From Thiocapsa imhoffii (lineage in GTDB: Bacteria; Pseudomonadota; Gammaproteobacteria; Chromatiales; Chromatiaceae): 64,000 nt of DNA. Position 1 is the stretch's first letter. Each line of letters opens with the position of its first letter. The notes beneath the pieces were generated by a model. The model was not told the DNA's origin. It ran no database searches and saw only the letters and a program-made list of their open reading frames with translations. Where the stretch lies: assembly GCF_016583985.1 (NCBI RefSeq), contig NZ_NRSD01000010.1:84830-148829 (forward strand), read 5' to 3'. Below, in pieces: positions 36,538 to 45,399 of the stretch. The position numbers and the translations under genes are program-made.

Positions 36538-37614
36538 ATGCCGATCCAACTCATGCGCGAGGTCCTGCAGCCGCTGTATTCCGCGGCGAATGATGCGCAT
36601 CCTGGTCTGCTGATCCAGCGCGGCTATCCGGTGTATGACGCGGACACCGAGGAGGGACGCAGGGCCAAGACCGCGCATCTTCAGGAAATCTGCGCCATTC
36701 CAGCCAGCCCCTTCTACCACAACGCCTACCAGCGCTGGCAAAGCGCCACCACTGATCCACTGCGCTTTCGCCAGCTCGAGCTCGCGCTCGAGACGCGTCT
36801 CTTCATCGGCCTGACCGGCGGCGGGATGCTGGAGACCGGCTGCGCCATCAGCCACAGCTACGGAATGCCTTATATCCCGGGCTCCAGCGTCAAGGGCGTG
36901 GTGCGGGCGCATGCCCGCACCAGTCTGTTCGGCCACGAGCACCCCGAGATCATCGCCGAGCTGTTCGGAGTCGATGCCGATCCCGATCCCGATCAGGGGT
37001 GGGCGCAGGGTCTCTCCGGACTGGTCGCGTTCCATGATGCCTGGTGGGTGCCGGGTTCCGCCGATCACCCGCTGGTCGAGGAGATCGTCACCACGCATCA
37101 TCTGGATTATTACGGGAGCGAGGGCCAAACACCCGCCACCGATTTCGACAGCCCGGTTCCCAATGCGCAGATCGCCGTCCAGGGACGTTTCCTGTTCGTG
37201 CTGGAAGGACCGCGGAGCACGCCCGGCTGGCTCGACCTGGCCGAGAAGATGCTGACGGCGGCCTTGTCGATGCGTGGTATCGGCGCCAAGACCCGCACCG
37301 GCTATGGGCTGTTCGATCCGGTGCCGAAGGTGCCCAAGGGGCCTGTGTGCGCCTGGGTGGACGACAACATCGTGCGGTTGCTACCAAAGGGCGCAGCAGC
37401 AGACAACGAAGTGCTGCGTCGAATCAAGACAGGCGAAGTGCTCCGTGGCAAAGACCTTGCCGAAGCTTGGCAGAAGATCGGCGACGCCTCGCTCAAGGCC
37501 GAAGCGCTGGCCGATATTCAGTCCCGCTGGGAGGCCGAGGGCTGGTGGGAGTCGCCGCCGAGCAAGGGCGCGAGGAAAGTCAAGAAGACCTATACAGGCG
37601 AGAATGATGCGTAA
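36538..37614 (+). CDS. cmr6: Cmr6 (Cas7-like subunit)
   Basis: A RAMP protein near the 3' end of the crRNA. The core has LFIGLTGGGMLETGCAISHS and the glycine-rich motif MPYIPGSSVKGVVRAHAR, then SMRGIGAKTRTGYGLF. The 358-residue length is normal. It completes the cmr1-6 set in the common order; all six lie within 6.9 kb with short gaps or overlaps and should be one transcript. Confidence 0.93.
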   Translation: MPIQLMREVLQPLYSAANDAHPGLLIQRGYPVYDADTEEGRRAKTAHLQEICAIPASPFYHNAYQRWQSATTDPLRFRQLELALETRLFIGLTGGGMLETGCAISHSYGMPYIPGSSVKGVVRAHARTSLFGHEHPEIIAELFGVDADPDPDQGWAQGLSGLVAFHDAWWVPGSADHPLVEEIVTTHHLDYYGSEGQTPATDFDSPVPNAQIAVQGRFLFVLEGPRSTPGWLDLAEKMLTAALSMRGIGAKTRTGYGLFDPVPKVPKGPVCAWVDDNIVRLLPKGAAADNEVLRRIKTGEVLRGKDLAEAWQKIGDASLKAEALADIQSRWEAEGWWESPPSKGARKVKKTYTGENDA

Positions 37615-37669
37615 GCGCCGCGCGCGACGCCGAGCCGAGCCAGCCACCACGACCGCAGAGTGACTGCCC

Positions 37670-38893
37670 ATGTCCCACGTCCTACTGACATTTCTTGGGC
37701 GCGTCCAAAAGGAGCAGGGGAGCTATCGAACCACCGTCTATGATTTCGGCGACGGCCCGCAGGAGGCGCCAACAGCGTTCTTCGGCTGGCCGCTGCAGCG
37801 CCGGCTGCAGCCCGATAGGCTCGTCATCCTCGGCACCGCCGGCAGCATGTGGGAGCATCTGTTCGAGGGCGATCTAGAGTTCGGTGACGCCGAACAGGAT
37901 GCGCGCGATGCGCTCTATGAGGCCGTCGATCGGAAGCTGGTGACAGCGTCGCATCTGGAGCCGCTCGCGCCGCTGTTAAGCGAGCGCCTTGGCTGCGAGG
38001 TTGTCCTCGATCTGATCCCCTACTGTCGCGATGAGGCCGAGCAGGTCCGACTGCTCGAGATCATGGCTAGCCACGTCGCCCGTGGTGACCGGGTCGACCT
38101 CGACGTCACGCACGGTTTCCGCCACCTGCCGATGGTGGCGCTCCTCTCGGCGCTGCAACTGCAGATCCTGCGTCAGGCCGAAGTGAACGGGATCTGGTAT
38201 GGCTCTTACGACCCCGACACCAAGGAGGCACCGGTCTACAGGCTCGGCGGTCTGCTGCAAATCGCCGGCTGGCTGCAGGCGCTGCACACCTACGACAAGG
38301 ATGGCGATTACAGCGTGTTCTGCGACCTGCTCGCCACCACCGCCAGCGTGTCATCGGAATCTCTGCGTCAGGCGGCATTCCATGAAAAGACCAACAATAT
38401 CGGCCAGGCCCGCGCCCCGCTACGCAAGTTCCGCCAAGGCTTCGAGGCGGTGCACCCGGACCCGCTGCTGCAGCTCTTCGCCGACGAACTGCGCTCACGC
38501 ACAGCCTGGGTCGACCAACAGTCATTGACCGAGCGGCAGTACGAGCTGGCGCTGCACTTCCTTGAGCATGGCGATTACTTGCGCGCGGCCATTCTCGGGT
38601 TCGAGTCCCTGATCACCCGCCTGGTCCAAGCCTCCCCGCAGAGCCTCCAGCCGTTGAACCATACCCATCGGGACGGCATCAAGCGGGAGTGGGACGAGGC
38701 GATCCGCCGACAGGGCCAGCAGCGCACCGAAACCCAGAAGGCTTATCTGGACTTACGCGAGATCCGCAATGCGCTCGCACACGGCAGCCTCTCTTCGTTT
38801 GGACATATCCAGAGCGCCCTCGCCTCAGAGGCCAACCTCAGCGAGGCACTGCGCAAAGCCATCGCGCTGGCACACCAAGGAGTGACGCCCTGA
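37670..38893 (+). CDS. csx1: Csx1/Csx2-type CARF-HEPN ribonuclease
   Basis: A cyclic-oligoadenylate-activated RNase of the TM1812/TIGR02221 kind. The CARF half has LLTFLGRVQKEQGSYRTTVY, VILGTAGSMWEHL and DLDVTHGFRHLPMVAL, the family hallmark. The C-terminal helical HEPN domain has the catalytic RNALAH at residues 366-371. The length is 407 residues. It is the last gene of the cmr operon, 55 bases after cmr6. A short spacer with a GCAAGCTTGC palindrome follows its stop. Confidence 0.92.
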   Translation: MSHVLLTFLGRVQKEQGSYRTTVYDFGDGPQEAPTAFFGWPLQRRLQPDRLVILGTAGSMWEHLFEGDLEFGDAEQDARDALYEAVDRKLVTASHLEPLAPLLSERLGCEVVLDLIPYCRDEAEQVRLLEIMASHVARGDRVDLDVTHGFRHLPMVALLSALQLQILRQAEVNGIWYGSYDPDTKEAPVYRLGGLLQIAGWLQALHTYDKDGDYSVFCDLLATTASVSSESLRQAAFHEKTNNIGQARAPLRKFRQGFEAVHPDPLLQLFADELRSRTAWVDQQSLTERQYELALHFLEHGDYLRAAILGFESLITRLVQASPQSLQPLNHTHRDGIKREWDEAIRRQGQQRTETQKAYLDLREIRNALAHGSLSSFGHIQSALASEANLSEALRKAIALAHQGVTP

Positions 38894-39041
38894 TCCTGGG
38901 CGTTCCCCTTGGTCACGTCGGCGATGAGGACGGCCTGCAAGCTTGCAGCACCCGGCAGCACGCGCAAGGTGCTCTATGCTGCTCGCGATCCAGGGCCCGT
39001 TTCAATCGCCCTTGTCGTAACACCTGCCTGGAAGCATACGC

Positions 39042-39491
39042 ATGTCCCCCGACACCCCCCGTCGTATCCTCCTGGCCGTCACCGGTCTAACCCCGCAGAT
39101 CGTCACCGAGACGCTCTATGCCTTGGCTTGCCGGGGCGCGGATACCTGGATTCCGCACGAAATCCACCTGATCACCACCGCCACTGGGGCGAACAATGCC
39201 CGACTGAACCTGTTGGCCGGCGAGCGCTGGTTCCATCGGCTGTGCGAGGACTATGCCCTGCCGTCGATTGCCTTCACCCCTGAGCACATCCATGTGCTGC
39301 GGGATGCCGAGGGCCGGCCGCTCGCCAAGTCCTGCGAACCCCATGAATACTTCCAGCCCCACAAGACCAACATCAACAAGGCCTTTGCCTACACTTTGAG
39401 CAAACGCTCGGCCGAGAACTATGTAATTGGTCGTGGCAAGGACAACAGCTTTCCCCTGACCCCGGAGCAGATCGCGAGCCGCCACCACTGA
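39042..39491 (+). CDS. Chimeric short NE0113-family CARF protein
   Basis: Codons 6-94 are identical at the DNA level to the start of the gene at 23829. The sequence then jumps to a diverged version of the same family's last 55 residues (EYFQPHKTNINKAFAYTLSK). The junction lies at about 39322, after GAGGGCCGGCCGCTCG. The product (149 residues) keeps half of the CARF domain and the basic tail but lacks the second ligand loop and all the middle. It may be a dead gene, or a short protein acting by pairing with the full-length one. The open frame is intact. Confidence 0.75.
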   Translation: MSPDTPRRILLAVTGLTPQIVTETLYALACRGADTWIPHEIHLITTATGANNARLNLLAGERWFHRLCEDYALPSIAFTPEHIHVLRDAEGRPLAKSCEPHEYFQPHKTNINKAFAYTLSKRSAENYVIGRGKDNSFPLTPEQIASRHH

Positions 39492-39581
39492 GCAGCGGAT
39501 CTCGGCTGCGATGGTCGCATGACAACACCCCGACGAGATTGCGCGGACCGCAATCGAACCTGAATCGAGCCATCACCTGCT

Positions 39582-39875
39582 ATGACCACTTCTTTCGTTT
39601 CCCGTCATCCCGGCGCTCATGACTGGGCCGCCGCGGAAGGTCTCGCCGTCGATGCAGTCATCGACCACCTCGATCCGTCCATCATTGCCCCGGGCGATGT
39701 CGTGATCGGCTCACTGCCGGTGAACCTCGCCGCCGAGGTCTGCGCGCGCGGGGGACGCTATCTGAACCTCTCACTCGATCTGCCAGCGAGCCTGCGCGGC
39801 GTCGAGCTGACGGCGCAACAGATGCGTGACTGCGGGGCGCGGGTCGAGGAATATCGCGTCATCCGCTGCTTTTAG
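39582..39875 (+). CDS. csx16: Csx16, CRISPR-associated (VVA1548 family), copy 2
   Basis: A 97-residue protein with the family start MTTSFVSRHPGAHDWA and GDVVIGSLPVNLAAEVCARG. It shares about 80 percent of positions with copy 1 by eye, so the two split some time ago and both frames are kept. In each case it sits close to an NE0113-type CARF gene, which suggests they work together in controlling a signal. Confidence 0.9.
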   Translation: MTTSFVSRHPGAHDWAAAEGLAVDAVIDHLDPSIIAPGDVVIGSLPVNLAAEVCARGGRYLNLSLDLPASLRGVELTAQQMRDCGARVEEYRVIRCF

Positions 39876-39920
39876 ACCCACCGGCCGCTGGCCAACCGCT
39901 TGCCCGGAGATCACCGGATA

Positions 39921-40901
39921 ATGGCATCTGACCTGGACACCACTGAGCCCCAGCTGCCGCTGGCCCGCTATTTCTTCCAGTATCGAACCGAGGGGGAGCT
40001 GCGCCTGCCGCCCTACCCCGGCGGTCTCTGGCACGGCGTCTTCGGGGCGCGGTTGCGCGCGCTCAGCTGTGTCATGCCGGCGGGGACCGTCTGCCGGGGT
40101 TGCGCGCTGCTGCATCACTGCGCCTATTCGCTGCTCTTCAGTGGACCCCGTCCGCCGGATGCGCTGCTGATGCGCCGCTACGACACCATCCCGGTCCCGC
40201 ATGTCTTCCAGATCGACCCCGCTACGCGCGCGGTCATCCCAGCCGGCGAGTCGCTGCGGGTCGCTTTGGTGCTGGTCGGCACCGCCAATGACCGTCTGCC
40301 CCTGGTCATCCAGACGCTGGCCGATGCCGGCCTGGAGGGCCTGGGTGCGACCCGCACCCGCGCCATCTTGCTGGAGGTCATCCAGGAGCTGCCCGACGGC
40401 TCGACGCAGCGCGTCGCCAGCCAGGGCCGGCTGAGCACGCCACTCCCCCCAGTGCCACCCATGACGCCACCGCTGCCCGCTGCGGTGCACATCCGCATCC
40501 TCAGCCCCTACAAGAGCGGCGTCGCGCGTGGTCCGGCCGATGCCTTCGACCCCGGCGCCATGCTGATGGCGATCCTGCGCCGCTGCTCGCTCTTGCAGTA
40601 TTTCTACACCGGCCGCCTGCTCGAGGCCCCCTTCGTGGAACTCAAGGCGGCCAGCGCTCGGGTGCGGGTGATCGACAGCAGCTTGCGCCCGGAAGTGGCC
40701 TCGCGCTATGCCGCTCGGCATGGTCAGCGGGTGCCGACCGGCGGGTTGATCGGCGAGCTGGTCCTGGATCCGGACGGGCTGGAAGCACTCTGGCCCTATC
40801 TGCACTTGGGGCAATGGCTCAATGTGGGGAAGAACGCCAGCATGGGCTTTGGGCGCTATCGGTTGACGGCCCCCCACGCCCCGGCGCACCCGCCCAGCTG
40901 A
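39921..40901 (+). CDS. cas6: Cas6, crRNA-processing RNase, first type
   Basis: Cuts the repeat RNA to make crRNAs. The 326-residue product has LRLPPYPGGLWHGVFGARLR near the start, a Cys group (CRGCALLHHCAY), and the C-terminal glycine-rich RAMP motif (NVGKNASMGFGRYRL). It lies 44 bases after csx16. Being within the cmr/adaptation group that is followed by an A array, it probably serves repeat A. A start at 39900 (TTG) is possible; GGAG lies at 39905-39908. Confidence 0.9.
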   Translation: MASDLDTTEPQLPLARYFFQYRTEGELRLPPYPGGLWHGVFGARLRALSCVMPAGTVCRGCALLHHCAYSLLFSGPRPPDALLMRRYDTIPVPHVFQIDPATRAVIPAGESLRVALVLVGTANDRLPLVIQTLADAGLEGLGATRTRAILLEVIQELPDGSTQRVASQGRLSTPLPPVPPMTPPLPAAVHIRILSPYKSGVARGPADAFDPGAMLMAILRRCSLLQYFYTGRLLEAPFVELKAASARVRVIDSSLRPEVASRYAARHGQRVPTGGLIGELVLDPDGLEALWPYLHLGQWLNVGKNASMGFGRYRLTAPHAPAHPPS

Positions 40902-40992
40902 GCCCCCGTCGCGCGGCACAAGCTTGCCGCCGCCCCCCAGCGCGTCACCCCGCGGCATGCTCGCTCCGTCAGCACACTGCTCGGAGCCCGCC

Positions 40993-42090
40993 ATGCATCT
41001 CACCCGTTTCTTTTATGTTGGCTGGATCATCCAGCTCGTGGTCGGTATCGCGCTGTTCAGCGTGTCCTTCCTGATCGAGCTGGCGGTCTTGCAGAGCTTC
41101 CTGGCGGGCGTGGTGATGACGCTGGTCCTGGCCGCCGCACTGGAACTTGGCAAGGCCACCGCGATCGTCTGGCACCGCTACCTCAAGGATGCCCCGCAGA
41201 GCCTCTATCCGGTGTCCATCCGCCGGATCTCCGCTGTCTTTCGCTTTGGACTGGTCGGCCTGTCGATCCTCTGCTCGTTGCTGTTCATCGGCGTGCAGGT
41301 CGATCGCCCACACCTCGAGCAGGTGCGCGCGGCGGAGTTGGCTGCCTTGCAGAGCCGCCTCGATGCCGATCTGCAACGGGTGGAGCAGGACGCCGCGGCG
41401 GGTGCACGGCGCCTGGACGCACGCCAGCAGGAGGCGTTGGCCGCCTTGCGTGCGCTGCATGAGCCGGGCATCGCTGAGCTCGAACAACTGCTGAGCGCGG
41501 AGATGGACAACGTCGTCGGCGGAGTCTTCAAGGGGCCTCGTTATCAGGAGATTGCCGCGCGTTTGGCGCAGGCACAGGATCAACGCGACATCGCCCTTGC
41601 TGCGCTCACCGCCCGCCAGGCGGCGGAGGCCAACACCCAATCCGCTGCACTGGCGCAGGCGCACACCCAGTCCCGCCAGGCGCTATTACACGATGCCGAG
41701 CGCGCGCGGGCCGCACTCCTCAACGACGGGTTCGAGACCGACGTGCGCGCTCAACATCCGTTGGTGACCACCTTTATTCGCACGCTCGAGGCCGTGACCG
41801 GCCATGCCATCACCCCGCCCTTGTTCGCCCTGGGGCTGGCTCTGTTCCTGGCTGTGCTCATGGAGCTGGGCATCGTCCTCGCCTTCGAGACCATCACGCT
41901 GGTGATGCTGCCCACCCTCTCCGCTCAGCATCGCGAAGAGGTTGCCACCGCAGCGCTGCGTGCGGAACTCAACGGCACGGCCACCCGTGAAGCGCTCCGC
42001 CACCGTGAGGCGATTGAGCGCATCCGCCATCGCGCGGACCACATTCTGAACAAGGCGCGGATGCATCACGACCCCACGGCGACGACGTGA
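40993..42090 (+). CDS. Membrane protein with long coiled coil, inside the CRISPR locus
   Basis: The 365-residue product has three N-terminal membrane helices (FYVGWIIQLVVGIALFSVSF, a second at about 30-55, and LVGLSILCSLLFIGVQV). About 170 residues of Ala/Gln/Arg-rich coiled coil follow, then a fourth membrane helix (ALGLALFLAVLMELGIVLAF) and a helical tail. I know no Cas family with this layout. It lies between cas6 and cas2 on the same strand. It may carry the immune response to the membrane or belong to the adaptation module. Confidence 0.7.
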   Translation: MHLTRFFYVGWIIQLVVGIALFSVSFLIELAVLQSFLAGVVMTLVLAAALELGKATAIVWHRYLKDAPQSLYPVSIRRISAVFRFGLVGLSILCSLLFIGVQVDRPHLEQVRAAELAALQSRLDADLQRVEQDAAAGARRLDARQQEALAALRALHEPGIAELEQLLSAEMDNVVGGVFKGPRYQEIAARLAQAQDQRDIALAALTARQAAEANTQSAALAQAHTQSRQALLHDAERARAALLNDGFETDVRAQHPLVTTFIRTLEAVTGHAITPPLFALGLALFLAVLMELGIVLAFETITLVMLPTLSAQHREEVATAALRAELNGTATREALRHREAIERIRHRADHILNKARMHHDPTATT

Positions 42091-42193
42091 GCGCACATGC
42101 TTCGGCGCACCCACAAGCTTGCACGGACCGACCTCGAGCGCGGCGGCGCCTAAGCTGTATCCAACCACCCACCACCACCCGATGAGAGACCCC

Positions 42194-42748
42194 ATGAACG
42201 ACCACCACCAGCCCCACGTCAGCGATCTCAACACCCTTCCGAGCGAGGCCACCCGGCGTGGCCAGGACTGTGAGGCCCAAGTCCAGCAGGCCCTGAGCCG
42301 CCATCGCGAGTCAGTCCTACCCGCCATCCTCGAGCGGCACGAGCACCGGCAGGTGCGGGCGCACCAGGCCGCCGAGTTGGCACTCGGCTTCGAGCATCGC
42401 CGCCAGGCCATCGCGATGGCCCTGGAGAGCCGCCTGCAGTCGATCCGCGAAGCCTGCAACCACGTTCTGGTCACCGGCAAGACCCACCTGCGCCAGCAGC
42501 GTATCGAGTATTTCGGCGAGGTCTATCGCCAACTCGAGCAGCGCATGAACAACCTCACCGACGACTACCTCGCTGAGGCCGATCGCCGCTACGCACGCCT
42601 GCAAACGATTCAGAACGAGCATCTGCGCCGGCGTGAGCAGCAGCGCCAGGAGAAGGCTGCCGACGACTTCCTCGACACCATGGATCAACTGATGGACGAG
42701 TTTCGCAGCATCATCAGCGAGCACGTCGACCATCGCGCCAGCATCTAA
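42194..42748 (+). CDS. Soluble coiled-coil protein, CRISPR-linked
   Basis: A 184-residue, mostly helical protein rich in Gln, Glu, Arg and His (LERHEHRQVRAHQAAELALG, RQEKAADDFLDTMDQLMDEF). There is no membrane segment. It starts 100 bases after the membrane coiled-coil gene and ends 58 bases before cas2, on the same strand. Similar composition and adjacency suggest that the two coiled-coil proteins pair. The start may also be 42182. Function unknown. Confidence 0.6.
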   Translation: MNDHHQPHVSDLNTLPSEATRRGQDCEAQVQQALSRHRESVLPAILERHEHRQVRAHQAAELALGFEHRRQAIAMALESRLQSIREACNHVLVTGKTHLRQQRIEYFGEVYRQLEQRMNNLTDDYLAEADRRYARLQTIQNEHLRRREQQRQEKAADDFLDTMDQLMDEFRSIISEHVDHRASI

Positions 42749-42806
42749 CGTCCCCCCGGGAGGCCCCGCGGCTCCCGGCCACCCGCATCACCACCGGAGT
42801 TCCAAG

Positions 42807-43091
42807 ATGCCACGCCAAGCCGCCGTCATCGCTTATGACATCCGCTGTGACCGGCGTCGCCGTCGCGTTGCTCGCTGCTTGCAGCGCTGGCGGCTCGATG
42901 GCCAATACTCGCTTTTCGAGTGCCGCCTGACCCAAGCCGAGGCGCGTGAGCTGTTTCTCCAACTCGTGGCGTTGATCGATGGCTCCGAGGATGCGCTGCT
43001 GCTGGCCTGGATGGACCCCACACGGTCCGCCGAGGCGGTCACGCGCGGCGCGCGTATCGGTTTTCAGTCACCGAGTCTGTATCTCGCCTAA
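42807..43091 (+). CDS. cas2: Cas2, first of two
   Basis: A 94-residue ferredoxin-like protein starting PRQAAVIAYDIRCDRRRRRV with the conserved Asp after the first strand, then YSLFECRLTQAEARELF. Cas2 bridges two Cas1 dimers during spacer insertion. The end is shorter than usual. It is followed after 22 bases by a second cas2-like gene, an uncommon arrangement. Confidence 0.88.
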   Translation: MPRQAAVIAYDIRCDRRRRRVARCLQRWRLDGQYSLFECRLTQAEARELFLQLVALIDGSEDALLLAWMDPTRSAEAVTRGARIGFQSPSLYLA

Positions 43092-43113
43092 GGACTGCAC
43101 AAAGGAGCGCCCA

Positions 43114-43461
43114 TTGCACAGGACACACTGGTCTTTGATCGCCTATGACATTCGCGATCCCAAACGCTTGCGCCGCATTCATCGGTTGCTGCGCAAACGC
43201 GCCGTCGCCGTGCAGCAATCGGTGTTCCTCATTGAGGCCGACGCCGACACCCTGGCCGCGATCGTCGAGGAGCTGCGCGCGCATGCGAATACTCGCACGG
43301 ACGACATTCGACTCTACGCCATCCCTCATCCCGCCGCACTCTGGACGGCGGGTACGCAGTGTGAGCAGGGTGCCGGTCTCTACACGGCCATGCCGAGCCG
43401 TTCGGCCACACGTGGCGTCGGGCGTTGGCTCAAGGGCCTCTTCGGGAGGAACGCCGCATGA
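43114..43461 (+). CDS. cas2: Cas2, second of two
   Basis: Begins at a TTG with AAAGGAG seven bases before it, giving HRTHWSLIAYDIRDPKRLRR with the conserved Asp, then VAVQQSVFLIEADADTLAAI and a longer C-terminal tail rich in Arg and Gly (115 residues in all). It overlaps the cas1 start by four bases. It is as similar to general Cas2 as the first copy but not its recent duplicate, so the two may form a heterodimer. Confidence 0.87.
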   Translation: MHRTHWSLIAYDIRDPKRLRRIHRLLRKRAVAVQQSVFLIEADADTLAAIVEELRAHANTRTDDIRLYAIPHPAALWTAGTQCEQGAGLYTAMPSRSATRGVGRWLKGLFGRNAA

Positions 43462-44456
43462 TTCTGGTCATCGATCGTCGGGCCACGCGGCTGCGACATG
43501 ATCAGGGGTTGATCTGCGTGGAACAGGACGCCGCCACAACGCGCCGCGTGCCAATCCAACCGCTCGAGCTGGTGGTGGTCTACGGCAACCCGCTGGTCGA
43601 AACCACCGTGTGGCGCAAGCTCGCTGCCGCTGGGGTGCCCACCGTGCTGTTGCCCACGCGCAGCGCCGACCCACCGACCTGGCTGGGTGCGAGCCTGGCG
43701 ACGCAACTGCCCTTGCGTCGGCTCCAGCATCGCTGTGCGAGCAACCCCGTGCAGGCCTTGGCGATCGCGCGCTGGTTGATTGCCGGTAAGTTAGCCGGCT
43801 ACGACTTGCCGCTCGCCGCACTGCAACAACGACACCAGGCCGATCCAGACGCATGTCGTGCCTTTCTGCAACGCCGCGACCAGGCCCTGGTGACCTTGGC
43901 TGCAGTGACCACCAACGACGCGGCCCTCGGGATCGAGGGGCAGGTCGCGCAGGCCTGGTTCGGTCTGCTCGCCGCAAGCCTGGCGCCGACCTGGCAGTTT
44001 CGCGGACGCAACCGTCGCCCACCGCGCGATCCGGTCAACGCCCTGCTCTCGCTGGGCTACACCCTGGCCGCTGCCGACATTCAGCAGGTGGCCCTCTCGG
44101 CGGGTTTGGATCCCTCCTTTGGCTTTCTGCATCAGCCGGCACCGGGACGGGAATCGATGATCCTGGACCTGACCGAGCTGTTTCGCGCCGCGGTTGACCA
44201 CTTCGTCCTGAGTTGGATCAACCCGGCAGGGCCCGAGCGCAGCGATTGGTTCTACCGCGAGGAGGACGGATGCCGGCTCAGCAAAAGTGCGCGACCCGCG
44301 TTCTATCAGGCGTGGGCTGACGTTCGTCGCCACTGGCCCTACTCGACCCGGAGCGACCCCGACCAGCCGTGGCCAACGAATCCCGTCACCGAGCAGGTGC
44401 GTGGCGTCATCGAGCGGTTGCGCGCCGAGCTCAAAGCATTGGAGGCCATGGCATGA
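43458..44456 (+). CDS. cas1: Cas1 integrase
   Basis: Inserts new spacers. The 332-residue protein has the metal-binding residues E160 (GIEGQVAQAW), H225 (FGFLHQPAPGRESM) and D237 or E240 (LDLTELFRAAV), so it should be active. The start at 43458 has GGGAGGA in front. It overlaps the second cas2 by four bases and the reverse transcriptase by four, showing tight translational coupling of the three. Confidence 0.95.
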   Translation: MILVIDRRATRLRHDQGLICVEQDAATTRRVPIQPLELVVVYGNPLVETTVWRKLAAAGVPTVLLPTRSADPPTWLGASLATQLPLRRLQHRCASNPVQALAIARWLIAGKLAGYDLPLAALQQRHQADPDACRAFLQRRDQALVTLAAVTTNDAALGIEGQVAQAWFGLLAASLAPTWQFRGRNRRPPRDPVNALLSLGYTLAAADIQQVALSAGLDPSFGFLHQPAPGRESMILDLTELFRAAVDHFVLSWINPAGPERSDWFYREEDGCRLSKSARPAFYQAWADVRRHWPYSTRSDPDQPWPTNPVTEQVRGVIERLRAELKALEAMA

Positions 44457-45322
44457 CTGCCTCCGTGCTCGAACAAGCCATGGCGCCGGACGTCCTTGAC
44501 CGTGCGTGGCGCAAACTCAAGGGCGAGCATACCCCTTGGTCGCCGACGGTCTCGCGCGAGGACGCTCAGCGCCATCTCATGCGCCATCTCCTCGAGTGCC
44601 GCCAGGCGGTGCTCGATGGTGCGTATCGACCGCAGCCGCTGCGTCAGTTCACCATGCCCAAGCCGGATGGTCGCCAACGGGTCCTGACCGCGCAATACCT
44701 CCAGGATAAATTGGTCCAACGGGCCTTGTTGACCGTGCTCGAGCCGCGCGCCGAGGCCCTCTTCCACGACGACAGCTTTGCCTATCGTCCACGACGCAAT
44801 GTGGCACAGGCACTTGCCAAGGTCCGTGAGCGCGTCCGGATCGGTCTGGATTGGCTTGTCGATGCCGATATCGAGGCGTTCTTCGATTCGATTCCGCATC
44901 GCCGACTCCTCCGGGTGCTCGAGCGCTTCGTTGCCGATCGTGCCGCGATGTCCCTGATCGCCCGCTGGCTCGACCAGGGTGCCCACGTGCGCAGTTTGCT
45001 TAGCACCCCACGCGGCATCGCCCAAGGCGCGATTCTCTCGCCCCTCTTTTGCAATCTCTATCTGAACGATTATGATCAGGCGCTCGCGAAAGCGAACATT
45101 CCGTTTGTCCGTTTTGCTGATGATTTCCTGTGTTTTGCTCCCGACCGTGAGACCGCGCAGCGCGCCCATGCGTTCGTAGAACGTGCCCTCCAGCGCTTGG
45201 ATCTGCGCCTACACCCCACCAAAACCCAGGTGGTCCGGAGCAGTCGCGAGGTTATTTTTCTGGGCGAGTCATTGCCACAACCCGCCCGTGTTCAACCCGG
45301 AAAGAATCGTGCCAAGTGCTAA
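44453..45322 (+). CDS. CRISPR-associated reverse transcriptase, stand-alone
   Basis: A group II intron-type reverse transcriptase of 289 residues. The palm has the first Asp motif (VDADIEAFFDSI at 136-147), RGIAQGAILSPLFCNLYL and the catalytic FADD at 221-224. VIFLGESL matches the last palm block. It ends soon after, without a thumb or maturase part. The final codons (GKNRAKC) lie in the array leader, so the native end may have been cut when the leader arrived here. Coupling to cas1 implies spacer capture from RNA. Confidence 0.9.
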   Translation: MTASVLEQAMAPDVLDRAWRKLKGEHTPWSPTVSREDAQRHLMRHLLECRQAVLDGAYRPQPLRQFTMPKPDGRQRVLTAQYLQDKLVQRALLTVLEPRAEALFHDDSFAYRPRRNVAQALAKVRERVRIGLDWLVDADIEAFFDSIPHRRLLRVLERFVADRAAMSLIARWLDQGAHVRSLLSTPRGIAQGAILSPLFCNLYLNDYDQALAKANIPFVRFADDFLCFAPDRETAQRAHAFVERALQRLDLRLHPTKTQVVRSSREVIFLGESLPQPARVQPGKNRAKC

Positions 45323-45399
45323 CTCGAAGGACCCCATTTGATACCCCCAGCGGACCCTTGCAAGCGCTTGAGTCCTATGCGATTCTGGGAAGTGCCGGG
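45300..45399 (+). promoter_or_regulatory. Leader of array 2 (repeat A)
   Basis: Identical to the leader of array 1 from about GAAAGAATCGTGCC up to the first repeat. Its first 22 bases also encode the last seven residues of the reverse transcriptase. Confidence 0.8.

Noticed and set aside
44453..45322. Reverse transcriptase as part of a retron or a diversity-generating element.
   Set aside because: It overlaps cas1 and precedes a CRISPR leader. There is no retron RNA structure and no template/variable repeat pair that I can see.
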